The notes under the pieces: model-generated
Seen by the model: only the letters and a program-made list of their open reading frames with translations
Databases searched by the model: none
What the model was told of the DNA's origin: nothing
Made by a program: the position numbers and the translations under genes
Source: CBDFGN01 sp965247065
Lineage (GTDB): Bacteria; Bacteroidota; Bacteroidia; Cytophagales; Cyclobacteriaceae
Direction: 5' to 3'
Assembly: GCA_965247065.1 (NCBI GenBank)
Contig: CBDFGN010000006.1
Span: 1,922,001 to 1,986,000 of the forward strand
Length of the DNA: 64,000 nucleotides
In this document: positions 8,309-18,161 of the stretch, in pieces
Numbering within the stretch: the first letter of the stretch is position 1
Layout of the letters: every line of letters starts with the position of its first letter

Positions 8309-9757
8309 CTATTCCAAAATATCATGAACGACATGCCCATGCACATCCGTCAATCGAATATCCCGCCCACTAAATCGATAAGTCTGCAGGATATGATCAA
8401 TGCCCAGCTGGTGCAACATCGTGGCGTGAAGATCGTGAACTGATGTTTTGTTTTCAACAACCCGGTAACCGTATTCATCGGTGCGGCCATAGACCGTCCC
8501 TCCCTTTATTCCAGCACCAGCCATCCATAAACTAAAGGCCTGGGGATTATGATCGCGGCCGTTGCCTTCGGCGAAAGGCGTACGCCCAAATTCGCCGGCA
8601 AAAATAACCAAGGTTTGCTCCAACAGACCCCGGCTTTTGAGATCCTTCAGTAATCCGGCCACCGGTTGGTCTACAGCATGAGCATTGCCTTCATGGCCAT
8701 CTTTCAAATTTCTATGCTGATCCCATCGATCAAATCCATCTATTCTGGGACAGGTCAATTCAATAAAGCGCACTCCCCGCTCTACCAACCTTCGGGCCAA
8801 AATACACTGAGCGGCATAACCACGGGTATGTTCATCATCCGAATACATGCCATAAAGCGTTTTGGTAGCTTTTGTTTCTCCGGAAAGGTCGGAGAGCTCC
8901 GGAACCGAAGACTGCATTTTATAAGCCAGCTCGTAATTGGCAATGGACGATTCTATCTGGTCGGGATGCCCAAGCCTCCCTAACAAACTTTGATCCATTT
9001 GTTTCAATAATTTCAGCTTATTTTGTTGGAGTTCAGTGGTCCTTTCCTTAGGAACAACATTGGCCAAAGGTATTTCGCCAGGCTTAAAAATCGACGCTTG
9101 GTAGCTAGCGGGGAGAAATCCGTTCTTGAAATTATCCAGACCTCCCGGAGGAGTCAAGCCACCGTCGAGAACGACATATCCCGGCAGGTTTTCATTTTCG
9201 CTACCAAGGCCATAGGTTACCCAAGAACCCATGCTCGGTTTGCCCTGAATGCCGGATCCGGTATGCAGAAAATAATTGGCGTTAGTGTGTTCAGGGAAAT
9301 TCGAAACCATGGAGTTGATAACGGCCATATCATCAACACAGGTGGCAATGTGCGGAAAGAGCTCACTCATCCAAATTCCTGATTCTCCATGCTGTTTGAA
9401 CGACCAGGGGCTCTTCCTTAAAGAGCCAATATTGTTGAACTGTGTGGCGTCAACTTTGAATTTGTCATATGGGTTTTGACCGTGCTCTTTGTCTAATCTG
9501 GGTTTAGGGTCAAAAGAATCCACCTGTGAGACTCCTCCATCCATGTAAAGGAAGATGATGCTTCGTGCTTTAGGGGTGAAATGGGGTATTTTTCCCTGAG
9601 ATCCATCACTCAAGGACTGAGCGGCGGCCATAAGTTTATTGCCGAAGGGTACACTACTCATTAAACCTACCAGGGCAATCGAGCCGAAGCCCCCGCGACA
9701 GATGCTCAGCATCTGGCGCCGATTCATAGGTTGATTACAGTACAGGTGCGAACTCAT
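8309..9757 (-). CDS. DUF1501 secreted protein
   Basis: A 482-residue DUF1501 protein (alkaline phosphatase/sulfatase-like fold) with a Tat-type leader containing NRRQML near residue 12. Family blocks include SIIFLYMDGGVSQVDSFDPK, FAGEFGRTPFAEG and GRDHNPQAFSLWMAG, and the end TDVHGHVVHDILE is shared with the second DUF1501 gene at 27510-28958. I chose ATG at 9757, where ATGA overlaps the stop of the upstream PSCyt1/DUF1553 gene. That gives the same length as the paralogue and indicates translational coupling. The biochemical role of DUF1501 is unknown. Its constant pairing with PSCyt1/DUF1553 suggests a joint exported function. Confidence 0.9.
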   Translation of the reverse strand: MSSHLYCNQPMNRRQMLSICRGGFGSIALVGLMSSVPFGNKLMAAAQSLSDGSQGKIPHFTPKARSIIFLYMDGGVSQVDSFDPKPRLDKEHGQNPYDKFKVDATQFNNIGSLRKSPWSFKQHGESGIWMSELFPHIATCVDDMAVINSMVSNFPEHTNANYFLHTGSGIQGKPSMGSWVTYGLGSENENLPGYVVLDGGLTPPGGLDNFKNGFLPASYQASIFKPGEIPLANVVPKERTTELQQNKLKLLKQMDQSLLGRLGHPDQIESSIANYELAYKMQSSVPELSDLSGETKATKTLYGMYSDDEHTRGYAAQCILARRLVERGVRFIELTCPRIDGFDRWDQHRNLKDGHEGNAHAVDQPVAGLLKDLKSRGLLEQTLVIFAGEFGRTPFAEGNGRDHNPQAFSLWMAGAGIKGGTVYGRTDEYGYRVVENKTSVHDLHATMLHQLGIDHILQTYRFSGRDIRLTDVHGHVVHDILE

Positions 9758-12700
9758 AGTAGGTGTATGAATTCTTTTAAATTCACAACTGAATGACAAT
9801 AATCTGTCCAAAGATCAGCATTATTCTCCAATTCCTCCAACTTGAACCCATAGTCCTGGGCCTGCATTTCAAGAAATGTCTTGGCTGCGAGCAGTTCCTC
9901 CGGGCGTATTTTCCTGGATAAAGCCCTCAAATATATTTCGCTAACTCGGTCGGTGACAGTTTGAATATCCTCATCCTTAAGTATGTTCTCGGCTAAGTTT
10001 CGAGCTTGTTGATGAACAAATGGGTCATTCAACAGAGCCAAGGATTGAGCCGGAACATTAGTGGTATTTCTTTTCCCAAACGTGGAAAACGGAATGGGCA
10101 TATCAAACGCCAACATCATGGGCGACAGAAAATTTCGGCGAATTGAAATATATATACTTCTCCTGCCATCCCCGTCCAGAGGCCCCGAAGCCGGTGGAAT
10201 TCCCCGACCTGTCATAAATTCGGTTAGATGAACCGGAACCGGTTCTCCGTACATTGTCCTGTCGAGTCTACCCGAAACCGCCAATAATTCATCTCGGATC
10301 GCTTCGGCTTCCAAGCGCCGCACAGGAAAATGATGGAGATAGATATTATTGGGATCGTTGGTCCTGTTGCGGTCAAGAGCCTCTGTTGATCTTCGAAACG
10401 AATCACTTAATATTATAAGCCTGATCATTTTTTTGATGGACCAGTTATCTTCCACAAAACGAAGAGCCAAATAGTCCAGCAACTCGGGATGGCTGGGCAA
10501 TTGCCCCTGCACGCCAAAGTTGTCGACAGACTCAACAATGCCACGGCCGAAAATGTGATGCCAAATGCGGTTTACCATTACCCTTGCCGTCAATGGATTA
10601 TTTGGGTCTATTACCGATTCAGCCCATGCCATTCTGCCGCTGCCCCCTTGAGGGAAATCCTTTGGGCCGGCCTCCGTCGCACTCAAAAAGTGGCGTGGTA
10701 CCCTTTCCTCGCTCAGCTTGCTTGGACTTCCGCGGATGAAAACCGGACTGAAGACCGCATCACCCTCAATTACTCCAATAAAATAAGTTGGGGTTTCCAA
10801 CTGGGCCAGAATGCTGTCGTAGGTCTTTACAAGATCCTTGATTGCACTACTTGAATAGTTTCCCGGCTCCTGTTCTAACCAGTCGTTAATAATCGCTACT
10901 TCTTTGGCCGAGGCTTTGTTATTTGCCCATGCTAACATGGCATCTTTAACTGTATCATTTGAATTGTTTACATCGTCATATTGCGACTTGTTCATATTCG
11001 GGATTTCCTTATCAAATGCCACAATATATTCTATTTCGATATAATCATCGGGACTGCTACGAAAAACAAAAGCCCCTCTAAAAGCACTCTGGCCCCCATA
11101 ACTGCCCGGCATAAACTCAATATAGGCTTTATGACCTTTGACCAAATCCATGTCGAAAACATAGGTATTAAACCGAGGGTCGTTGATATGAATCTCGAGG
11201 TTTCCGTATAGTGGACTGCGAATTATCTGGAAGTTATCGACGATAATCCGTATCGTCCCGTTCAATCCGGCGGCCCGGATCGCAAGTGAATCATTTTCGA
11301 TTAGGAAATTGGGTGAGCGAAGGGCACCCGGGATACCCAGGCCAATAACCCTGCTGGACGCCACAGCGCTTCTCAATCCAACAACATTGTTTGATCGCAC
11401 ATCTAATACCGGCTCTCCTAACATTGGTCCATTTCCAAATGCCCAACCGTCAGAGTGCCAGCCCTTCCAGGTTCCTTGGCGGAAATCGCCAATAATCTTG
11501 TGGTCGGGCTGCTGAATCTGTTGTTTCGGCCCCGGTAAGGTTTCAACAAAATTCGCCAGCCGTGTGATTGATTCAGAAGAAACCTGCGTGGTTTTAGCAA
11601 GAGCCAGTTGCCCCACCACTTGCTCCCGAATTTCTTGCTTGATTTGCTTTAGTCTGGCCACCTGGCCTTCAAAAGATGGACTAACCTTAGCCGGGTGAGG
11701 AACTACCCGGGTACTCTCGAACATACCGTACATACTGTAATAATCGGTAGTGGGAATGGGATCGAATTTGTGATCATGGCAGCGAGCACATGACACAGTT
11801 AAGGCCTGGAACGTTTTAGATGTAACATCGATCAAATTGTCGATTCTATCAGCCTCCTCCATCTTGATGTCCACCGGACTGTGCTTGCCCTCGCCTAGAA
11901 AAAAATGAGCAGTCCCAAATATGGACTCGTTGTACCCTTCCTGTGGATTGGACCTTGGTTCCGCCAGCATGTCGCCTGCTAGATGTTCCTTGACAAAGAG
12001 ATCATAGGGTACGTCCTGATTGAACGCCCTTATCAAATAATCGCGATACTGCCAGGCTCCGCCAATCGTGAAATCGTATTCATGTCCCAAGCCTTCACCG
12101 TAGCGAACCAGGTCCATCCAGTGGCGGGCCCATCGCTCCCCAAAATGCGGAGATTCCAGGCTTCTGTCAATCATTTTTTCGTATGCATCTGGACTGGAGT
12201 CTGAAACAAAATTCTGCACATCCTCTGGGCTTGGCGGCAATCCGGTTAGCAGGTAAGAGACCCGACGAACGAGGCTGCTCCTGCTGGCCCTGGGCGATGG
12301 TTCCAGTCCTTTCGATACAAGCTCTTTCCCAACCAGGTGGTCTATTATCGCAGTTGGTGAGCCAGCAGTAAGTGAGTCCGGTAACTTCGGCAACTCTGGT
12401 GTTATGAACGCCCAATGAGGTTTGTACTCTGCCCCCTGATCAATCCAGCGCTCCAATAGAGCAATTTCACGTCCGCTTAAGGTTTTCTTGGCCTCAGGAG
12501 GAGGCATCCGAAACTTGGTATCAGTGGACGAGATCCGATCAAGAAGCAGGCTCTTGTGAGCTTTTCGTGGAACAATGGCTGCTCCTCCGTTCTCACGTTC
12601 CAGGATGGCGTGATCAAAGTTGTCCAGGCGCAAATTGGCTTCCCGGGTACTTACATCAGGGCCATGGCAAACAAAACAGTTTTGGGATAAGATTGGGCGA

Positions 12701-12837
12701 ATGTGGTAGTTAAAATCAATTTTCTCTGGTAGGTCAGAATAGTCTTCCGTTTTGGTACACTGAACAGTACCAAAAGCTGCAATAAGCAGGGGAATTAGGC
12801 CGACTTTTAGCCTACCATATATGCCTATTAATAGCAT
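9754..12837 (-). CDS. PSCyt1/DUF1549/DUF1553 dihaem cytochrome-like protein
   Basis: A 1027-residue exported protein with the planctomycete-type layout: a short hydrophobic leader (to about residue 27), a PSCyt1 domain with haem motif CFVCH (54-58), DUF1549 with a second CxxCH motif (CARCHDHKFDP, around 350), a middle beta-rich segment, and C-terminal DUF1553 with TARVMVNRIWHHIFGRGIV. Two c-type haems would place it in the periplasm or on the outer surface. Its stop overlaps the DUF1501 start by four bases, and the DUF4432 gene ends 13 bases upstream, so the three form one unit. The reaction is unknown; an electron-transfer or sugar-oxidising role is inference. Confidence 0.9.
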   Translation of the reverse strand: MLLIGIYGRLKVGLIPLLIAAFGTVQCTKTEDYSDLPEKIDFNYHIRPILSQNCFVCHGPDVSTREANLRLDNFDHAILERENGGAAIVPRKAHKSLLLDRISSTDTKFRMPPPEAKKTLSGREIALLERWIDQGAEYKPHWAFITPELPKLPDSLTAGSPTAIIDHLVGKELVSKGLEPSPRASRSSLVRRVSYLLTGLPPSPEDVQNFVSDSSPDAYEKMIDRSLESPHFGERWARHWMDLVRYGEGLGHEYDFTIGGAWQYRDYLIRAFNQDVPYDLFVKEHLAGDMLAEPRSNPQEGYNESIFGTAHFFLGEGKHSPVDIKMEEADRIDNLIDVTSKTFQALTVSCARCHDHKFDPIPTTDYYSMYGMFESTRVVPHPAKVSPSFEGQVARLKQIKQEIREQVVGQLALAKTTQVSSESITRLANFVETLPGPKQQIQQPDHKIIGDFRQGTWKGWHSDGWAFGNGPMLGEPVLDVRSNNVVGLRSAVASSRVIGLGIPGALRSPNFLIENDSLAIRAAGLNGTIRIIVDNFQIIRSPLYGNLEIHINDPRFNTYVFDMDLVKGHKAYIEFMPGSYGGQSAFRGAFVFRSSPDDYIEIEYIVAFDKEIPNMNKSQYDDVNNSNDTVKDAMLAWANNKASAKEVAIINDWLEQEPGNYSSSAIKDLVKTYDSILAQLETPTYFIGVIEGDAVFSPVFIRGSPSKLSEERVPRHFLSATEAGPKDFPQGGSGRMAWAESVIDPNNPLTARVMVNRIWHHIFGRGIVESVDNFGVQGQLPSHPELLDYLALRFVEDNWSIKKMIRLIILSDSFRRSTEALDRNRTNDPNNIYLHHFPVRRLEAEAIRDELLAVSGRLDRTMYGEPVPVHLTEFMTGRGIPPASGPLDGDGRRSIYISIRRNFLSPMMLAFDMPIPFSTFGKRNTTNVPAQSLALLNDPFVHQQARNLAENILKDEDIQTVTDRVSEIYLRALSRKIRPEELLAAKTFLEMQAQDYGFKLEELENNADLWTDYCHSVVNLKEFIHLL

Positions 12838-12850
12838 TTCAACCCGGGAG

Positions 12851-14089
12851 TCATTTATTTATTACCTGGGAAACGACTTGTATTTCCCTATCCAACAAAT
12901 CCCCAATCCTTTCAATGCCCGCCTCTACACTTTCTTTATCGTTGTGAATAGTATATTCTAAACCAAAATTACGACTTTCACCCGGCTTTAATACCGGAAC
13001 GCGACCGTACTTGCGCTCAACACTACGGTTGTGGGGAAAGCCCGTGCTGGGTTCCAATCCGGTAACATATCCATTGATGTCCTCATTCTTCCACTGAGTG
13101 AAATAAGGAATTTCATCCCTGGAATACGTGAAACTTACACCCTTATCACCGGCTGAATTGCGGAACAGGAAATGACAATTGCCCTCTCCGTCCGCCGACG
13201 GATAGATGCAATAAACGCGCTCCGGATAATTCAATTTTGGTTCACCATAGGTGTTCCAATTGTCAACATCATCGGCTGCAAACTCATCAAAGGGCACAAC
13301 TTTTTCCACTACTCCATGGAGTTGACTCCCGGCTTCAAGCAGCGGCGGACCGAAGTTAGCATGATAAATTACCATGAATTCCTGGTCCTTTTGGGCACGA
13401 TTTGTAAGCACGTCATCAATTCGGAAGCTATTTGACCCAGGAACTGTAGAGATTTCAGTCCATAATTCCAATTGGGGTCCATTGAACCATCTTTCATCAA
13501 CCCGGCCTCTGATGCGAATCCGGTAGGGGGGATCTTCATCGATTACCACCTCAACTTCTGAGGCCGGAATGTTAGCAATTTTACCGTGAAGGGTCAGAAA
13601 TCGCTCTCCGTCCATCCCCGGGTGGCCGGCAAACTCCATCCCACATCGAACCATCCATTCATTATAACCATCCAGCCATCCGAGTCCACCCTTATCGGCT
13701 TCATGAACATACTGAGGATGCACGAATTCCTTTACCGGCGAATCCCATCCAAGAGTGATACCGCCATGCTGGACCTGGTAAATACTCATCCCGCGAGTCG
13801 GCACCACCACGAATTTCAAGCCTCCATTATCGACCGAAATGAGCCTTACCCCGTCCTGCTTTCCTCCATGAAGTTCCTTTTGCTCAACCGACCACTTTGC
13901 CTCGGTTTGAAGCGCTAAGTCCTGGTGTGTTATAGCCCAGTCACTAATGTTAATATTCTGCTCGACGCTAATTAGCGTCGTCTTGCTTGATACCGGCATT
14001 TTTGTGTTTTTGGTAGTAGACCTGTTCTCCTGGTTGCATGTGATTAGCAGCAAGGATCCAAGAATTAATAATAGGTTTAGTTTTAGCAT
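12851..14089 (-). CDS. DUF4432 aldose-epimerase-like lipoprotein
   Basis: A 412-residue protein of DUF4432, related to the galactose mutarotase fold. A lipoprotein leader ends LLITC (C18). Typical blocks are VPTRGMSIYQVQHGG, LGWLDGYNEWMVRCGMEF, LHGKIAN and MVIYHANFGPP. The membrane anchor puts it in the periplasm. It lies between the GH32-like enzyme and the PSCyt1/DUF1553 gene, 13 bases from the latter, so it may handle the anomeric or ring form of the released sugar before oxidation or import. That role is inferred from fold and position. Confidence 0.85.
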   Translation of the reverse strand: MLKLNLLLILGSLLLITCNQENRSTTKNTKMPVSSKTTLISVEQNINISDWAITHQDLALQTEAKWSVEQKELHGGKQDGVRLISVDNGGLKFVVVPTRGMSIYQVQHGGITLGWDSPVKEFVHPQYVHEADKGGLGWLDGYNEWMVRCGMEFAGHPGMDGERFLTLHGKIANIPASEVEVVIDEDPPYRIRIRGRVDERWFNGPQLELWTEISTVPGSNSFRIDDVLTNRAQKDQEFMVIYHANFGPPLLEAGSQLHGVVEKVVPFDEFAADDVDNWNTYGEPKLNYPERVYCIYPSADGEGNCHFLFRNSAGDKGVSFTYSRDEIPYFTQWKNEDINGYVTGLEPSTGFPHNRSVERKYGRVPVLKPGESRNFGLEYTIHNDKESVEAGIERIGDLLDREIQVVSQVINK

Positions 14090-14178
14090 GGGAATCGTAA
14101 TATAAGTTAAGTCTTAATCAATTGTTGAATGCCACCGTCGAACAGCCAAAGGCCAACGGTAAAAGGCTTTTCTTCATT

Positions 14179-15675
14179 TTATTCTTCAAGTCCATATACT
14201 TTGATTGATTTAAAATTCACTTTACCGTGTTTTGCGTAAAACCATAGCTGATCCCCCTTTTGTTCCGGGCATCGATTGATAAGGCATCGACGGTTGTCGA
14301 TGGCGACATCGATCATATCCCCAGTCATAATCACATCAACCGTGATGCCCTGGTCTAAACCCTCTACAGCCTCGATTCCTACATTACCCAATTCTACGAT
14401 CTGGTGATTGGCCGAAATATTCAGCCGGTATCCTCCTGAAGCTTTGTCTGCCGTTCTGAGCTGCAGGCCATATTCGTCAATGGATCCAATTGGCTGTATT
14501 TCTAATGTAATTCGGCAGTTGTTCGGAACGCCATTGAGGCTAGCGAATCCGATTCCATTGGGCGAATCTATATGAAGGTCGTCCTGGGTTCCCGAGCTTG
14601 AAGAGCCCTGGGTGAGAGGCAATTCAAGTACCCCGGTTGTCTTTGGTATCAATTCCGGGGTAAACTTTGCGTCCAAGGTTCCATCCCGTTGCTGTACCAA
14701 CTCCCTCATGACGATATTGCCTCCAAATAATTTCCGGCCGTCGTCTGTGTCGTCTTTCCTCACTCCAATCCAGGCTGCCGACAATCTCCTTCCATTGCCA
14801 AACTCAGCGGTTTTAGCCACATTGGCGAATGGTTCCTTGATGGCCTGGTAGCGAGGATAATCCCAGGGACCGTAAGGACTCCTGGATTTTACATAATAAG
14901 TGGCCCCTCCCTGGCCATAAACCAGATAATACCACTCTCCCCACTTAAAGTAATCGGGGCATTCAGGGACATGCTCCTGGCCAGTCAGCACGTCCTCTTT
15001 AATCTCCCAATTTCTTAGGTCACTGGACTGAAGATGTGCCAGGCTGCCCCCAAACCCTTGCATACCTGGTTCTGCCTGGGCGGTGGATATGAAGAGATGA
15101 TACCCTTCATCGTCGGCAAAAACCCTTGGATCCCGAAAATTTCTTGGGTCGTACCCATCGGGCGCTTTGAAAAATGGATTGGGTTCTAATTTCCGGAAGC
15201 TTCGACCATCTTCGCTAACGGCAAAGCTCAGTTCCTCACGTTTTCCGTCGTTTTTATGTTTGGGCCTTTGTCCATCGGAAAGCTGGATTGACCTGGTAGC
15301 GAAAAATGCATAAAAGGCATCTTTTGCATGTATGACCGATCCCGTGCATATCGATTTCTCCCACTCCTCATCGAGGCCGAGCGCAATGTCATAGTGTTTC
15401 CAGTTGATGATGTCGGTACTGGTGCTTAAGACCCATTGATGAGCTCCGTAACCTTCTAAAGCTGAGTGATGGCCCTTGTCGATGAGCCAATACAGATAAA
15501 AGACCCCATTGTGTGAAAACGGCATACAGTCTCCGACAAAGAGATCCTCCTCAACCGGCTTAAAATACTGGATCTGGTCGGTTGGTTGCTGGTCAGGGTT
15601 ATAATTGACAGGAAACTGGCCGAACGCAAGCCGAGATAGGGTCATCGCAACGATGAATATCATTGTTGTTTTCAT
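14179..15675 (-). CDS. Divergent GH32-type glycoside hydrolase
   Basis: A 498-residue secreted protein with a signal peptide ending near LAFGQ (20). It keeps the clan GH-J triad in altered form: Asp in FVGDCMPFS (D49), RDP at 181-183, and ECP at 238-240 in HVPECPDYFKW. The first block is not the usual WxNDPNG, so this belongs to a distant branch of GH32. The last 130 residues look like a concanavalin-type beta-sandwich. It lies inside the transporter/kinase gene series, 91 bases after the AroE-like gene and 89 before DUF4432. A GH43 or related five-bladed propeller enzyme is the main alternative. Confidence 0.78.
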   Translation of the reverse strand: MKTTMIFIVAMTLSRLAFGQFPVNYNPDQQPTDQIQYFKPVEEDLFVGDCMPFSHNGVFYLYWLIDKGHHSALEGYGAHQWVLSTSTDIINWKHYDIALGLDEEWEKSICTGSVIHAKDAFYAFFATRSIQLSDGQRPKHKNDGKREELSFAVSEDGRSFRKLEPNPFFKAPDGYDPRNFRDPRVFADDEGYHLFISTAQAEPGMQGFGGSLAHLQSSDLRNWEIKEDVLTGQEHVPECPDYFKWGEWYYLVYGQGGATYYVKSRSPYGPWDYPRYQAIKEPFANVAKTAEFGNGRRLSAAWIGVRKDDTDDGRKLFGGNIVMRELVQQRDGTLDAKFTPELIPKTTGVLELPLTQGSSSSGTQDDLHIDSPNGIGFASLNGVPNNCRITLEIQPIGSIDEYGLQLRTADKASGGYRLNISANHQIVELGNVGIEAVEGLDQGITVDVIMTGDMIDVAIDNRRCLINRCPEQKGDQLWFYAKHGKVNFKSIKVYGLEE

Positions 15676-15727
15676 GTTCTGCTTTTTTCGGTTTCTGTTT
15701 TCGGTTCTCGGTTTCCGTCTTCCGTCT

Positions 15728-15775
15728 ATCCTCTTCCGTCCACCGTCTACCGTCTACCGTCCAACGTCAATCGTT
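15728..15775. repeat. GACGG-word repeat at a gene end
   Basis: On the minus strand the AroE-like gene ends GAT TGA and runs straight into CGTTGGACGGTAGACGG and further GACGG words. The same words stand at the stop codons of the genes ending at 29052, 32593, 45466 and 47252. The first in-frame stop here is at the edge of the repeat. Confidence 0.7.
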
Positions 15776-16630
15776 CAATCCCACGACGTCCTCTAAAGCT
15801 CCACGCATTACCGATGCGTCGACATCGACCCCTGACCAATATTTGATACATATCACTCCCTGGTTTACGACCATTCCCAGTCCATCAAGCACAGTACAGC
15901 CTTGCGACTCGGCTTCCTTAAGGAAATGGGTATGGGGAGGATTGGTAATTAGGTCGCAGGCCACCATCCCTTCTTTTAGGCTGGGAACCGAGACCGGCAC
16001 CCGCTGATCCACATTCGGATAGAGACCTATGCTGGTACAATTGATAACGATATCCGTGTCCCCTGGGACTTCATATTCTCCATCCCAGGGATCAAACCTT
16101 GCTTCTACTGAGGTTTTTTCCTGCAGAAGTTTGAGTAATTCCTTCCCTCTTTCCTCGGTACGGTTCACAATTAGAATTCTCTGGGCTCTATTCAACGCCA
16201 ATTCAACCGAAACTGCCCGGGCCGCTCCTCCAGCACCAAAGATGAGCACATTTTTGCCTTCCGGACTGGTTTCACTCTCAAGAGATTGCAGAAAGCCTTT
16301 GCCGTCGGTATTCTCACCAATGTATTTGCCGTCCCGTTCCACCACGCAATTCACTGCCTCCATTACCGACGCCGATTCGCCCAAGCCATCGAGATGCTGG
16401 ATGATGGCTACTTTATGAGGAATGGTGCAATTAAAACCTTTATACCCCATGGCTTTCAATCCTTCGAAAGCGGATTTTAGGTTAGCGCCTGGAACTTCGG
16501 TAGTGATGTAACGGAATTTCATTCCGTGATGAGCGAAAGCAGCTTCCACCATCGCTTCGGTCGGGTTTTCCCAAACCGGGTAGCCGAAGTTGCCGATCAG
16601 TTCTTTTTTGAAGTTTAGTTCTTTTGCCAT
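15767..16630 (-). CDS. AroE-like shikimate/quinate dehydrogenase family protein
   Basis: A 287-residue NAD(P)-dependent dehydrogenase of the AroE family. The catalytic Lys (IPHKV, K73) and Asp (ENTDGKGF, D109), the nucleotide loop GAGGAARAV and the NADP-type NRTEER are all clear. The N-terminal substrate block is abnormal: after the first strand (LIGNFGYP), the conserved S-L-S-P that binds shikimate reads ENPTEAM (21-27). The C-terminal block GLGMVVNQG is near normal. It lies between the permease and the GH32-like gene, away from any aromatic pathway gene. A changed substrate such as another polyhydroxy acid or sugar derivative is likely but unproven, so no gene symbol is given. Confidence 0.85.
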   Translation of the reverse strand: MAKELNFKKELIGNFGYPVWENPTEAMVEAAFAHHGMKFRYITTEVPGANLKSAFEGLKAMGYKGFNCTIPHKVAIIQHLDGLGESASVMEAVNCVVERDGKYIGENTDGKGFLQSLESETSPEGKNVLIFGAGGAARAVSVELALNRAQRILIVNRTEERGKELLKLLQEKTSVEARFDPWDGEYEVPGDTDIVINCTSIGLYPNVDQRVPVSVPSLKEGMVACDLITNPPHTHFLKEAESQGCTVLDGLGMVVNQGVICIKYWSGVDVDASVMRGALEDVVGLND

Positions 16631-16729
16631 TTTATAATATCTTAATCAAATCACTTTGCTTGGATGAAAATTTTGTATCGCCGAGGCACGCAAAGACAGG
16701 CGAAGGAGTACCTAAATATACGCATGTCT

Positions 16730-18160
16730 CTAAGTAAAATTTTCGGGATAAACTGCTTTAAGGAAGAAATACATAGCTGCCCCGACAATCCCAATCCCAA
16801 GGCAAAGTAAAGATAGTTCAGTAATTGTTACCTCTTTTCGTTTAAACTTATCACTAAGAATGGCTCCAATTATGACCAAGCCAAAAACAACCTTTTGGGT
16901 GTTGGATTCAATACCTACCTGGTTCATCCCACTTTGGATGACCGCTATAATAAAAGCCCCGATAAGGGTCCCTCCAATTTTTCCTTCCCCTCCCATTAGG
17001 CTGGTCCCGCCTACTACCACGGCTGCTATAGTATAAAGCTCGTAGTAATCGCCATAGGTGGCTGCCCCTCCAGCCAGATTTGACGCACTGATTACCCCTC
17101 CCAAACCTGCCAACAATCCACAAATGGTAAAGACCATCAGGAGCACCCGGTTTACTGGAACTCCCGAAAGACGTGCGGCTTCCCTATTACCCCCAATGGC
17201 ATAAATATGACGGCCAAAGGTAGTCCAATGCATAACAAAATAGGCCCCCAGGTATAGGGTTCCCATAATGATAACCGAAACCGGTATTCCGCCCATTCGG
17301 CCTTTTCCAAGCCACGCAAAGCTTTCATTATTGACAGGAATCGTTGTGACATTAGAAAACTTATAAGCCAGTCCCCGCGCAATCATCATCATCGCCAGGG
17401 TTGCGATGAAGGGAGTTATCTTAAAGGACGTCGACAGGCTACCCGAAAAAAAACCCATAATCCCGCACAGCAGGATCGCGGCAAGACTACATAAGATCAA
17501 CGACCCCGGACCGGCATCATCTCCGCCTCCAAACCTCTGGATAAAAAGAGCACTGGCCACCGCAGCCAACGCGACCAGGCTTCCCACCGACAAATCAATA
17601 CCGGCCGTGATAATGACCATAGTCATGCCTATCGCCAGAATGGCAATGACCGAAATCCGGTCGGCGACATTGCGCATATTGTCTCTCTTAAGGAACCCGG
17701 GCCAATTGTGGGATTCTGGATGGATCACAATTGCATTTTCACATACTTTAAATCTGGAATTGGCATTTTCGACTAAAGACCATCTAGCTATATTCTTGGT
17801 ACAGGCGATGAAATCGACCTGCTGATTAGCTTCATTCAATTCTCTCAAAGCCTTTCCTGCCAGGGGGGGATCCCCATTGATCACTTTCAAGATATTATGC
17901 CCTTGTGACTCAATAAGTTCTTTCAAGATCTTGGACATTTCAACATCGAGTGCGCTGGTAGAGGTTATTATCACAACTCCTTTTCCGGAGGTTGCAGCAT
18001 TAATGACCGATGCCAGCTCTTCGGCCGCAACCTCGCCGACAGATTCCTCCTCCCTAACAGTCAGCGCGCTGAAGAGCGCGATCAAAAACAGCAGGACCAG
18101 GATCATACCATAGTCGGTAAACAGTAGGTCAAAGGTCTGCTTGATATTGCTCTTTACCAT
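16730..18160 (-). CDS. CUT2 (ribose-type) ABC permease with extra N-terminal domain
   Basis: Membrane component of a ribose/fructose-type importer. The RbsC core starts at about residue 156 with FLKRDNMRNVADRIS, then GMTMVIITAGIDLSVGS and several further membrane helices, ending in a final helix. Between the first helix (17-35) and this core lies an insert of about 125 residues (36-160) absent from classical RbsC. It shows alternating beta and alpha blocks (GVVIITSTSA, MSKILKELIESQG, HNILKVING). It would face the periplasm if the first helix runs inside to outside. It starts one base after the ATPase stop. The sugar is not readable from sequence; fructose fits the neighbourhood. Confidence 0.88.
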   Translation of the reverse strand: MVKSNIKQTFDLLFTDYGMILVLLFLIALFSALTVREEESVGEVAAEELASVINAATSGKGVVIITSTSALDVEMSKILKELIESQGHNILKVINGDPPLAGKALRELNEANQQVDFIACTKNIARWSLVENANSRFKVCENAIVIHPESHNWPGFLKRDNMRNVADRISVIAILAIGMTMVIITAGIDLSVGSLVALAAVASALFIQRFGGGDDAGPGSLILCSLAAILLCGIMGFFSGSLSTSFKITPFIATLAMMMIARGLAYKFSNVTTIPVNNESFAWLGKGRMGGIPVSVIIMGTLYLGAYFVMHWTTFGRHIYAIGGNREAARLSGVPVNRVLLMVFTICGLLAGLGGVISASNLAGGAATYGDYYELYTIAAVVVGGTSLMGGEGKIGGTLIGAFIIAVIQSGMNQVGIESNTQKVVFGLVIIGAILSDKFKRKEVTITELSLLCLGIGIVGAAMYFFLKAVYPENFT

Positions 18161-18161
18161 C

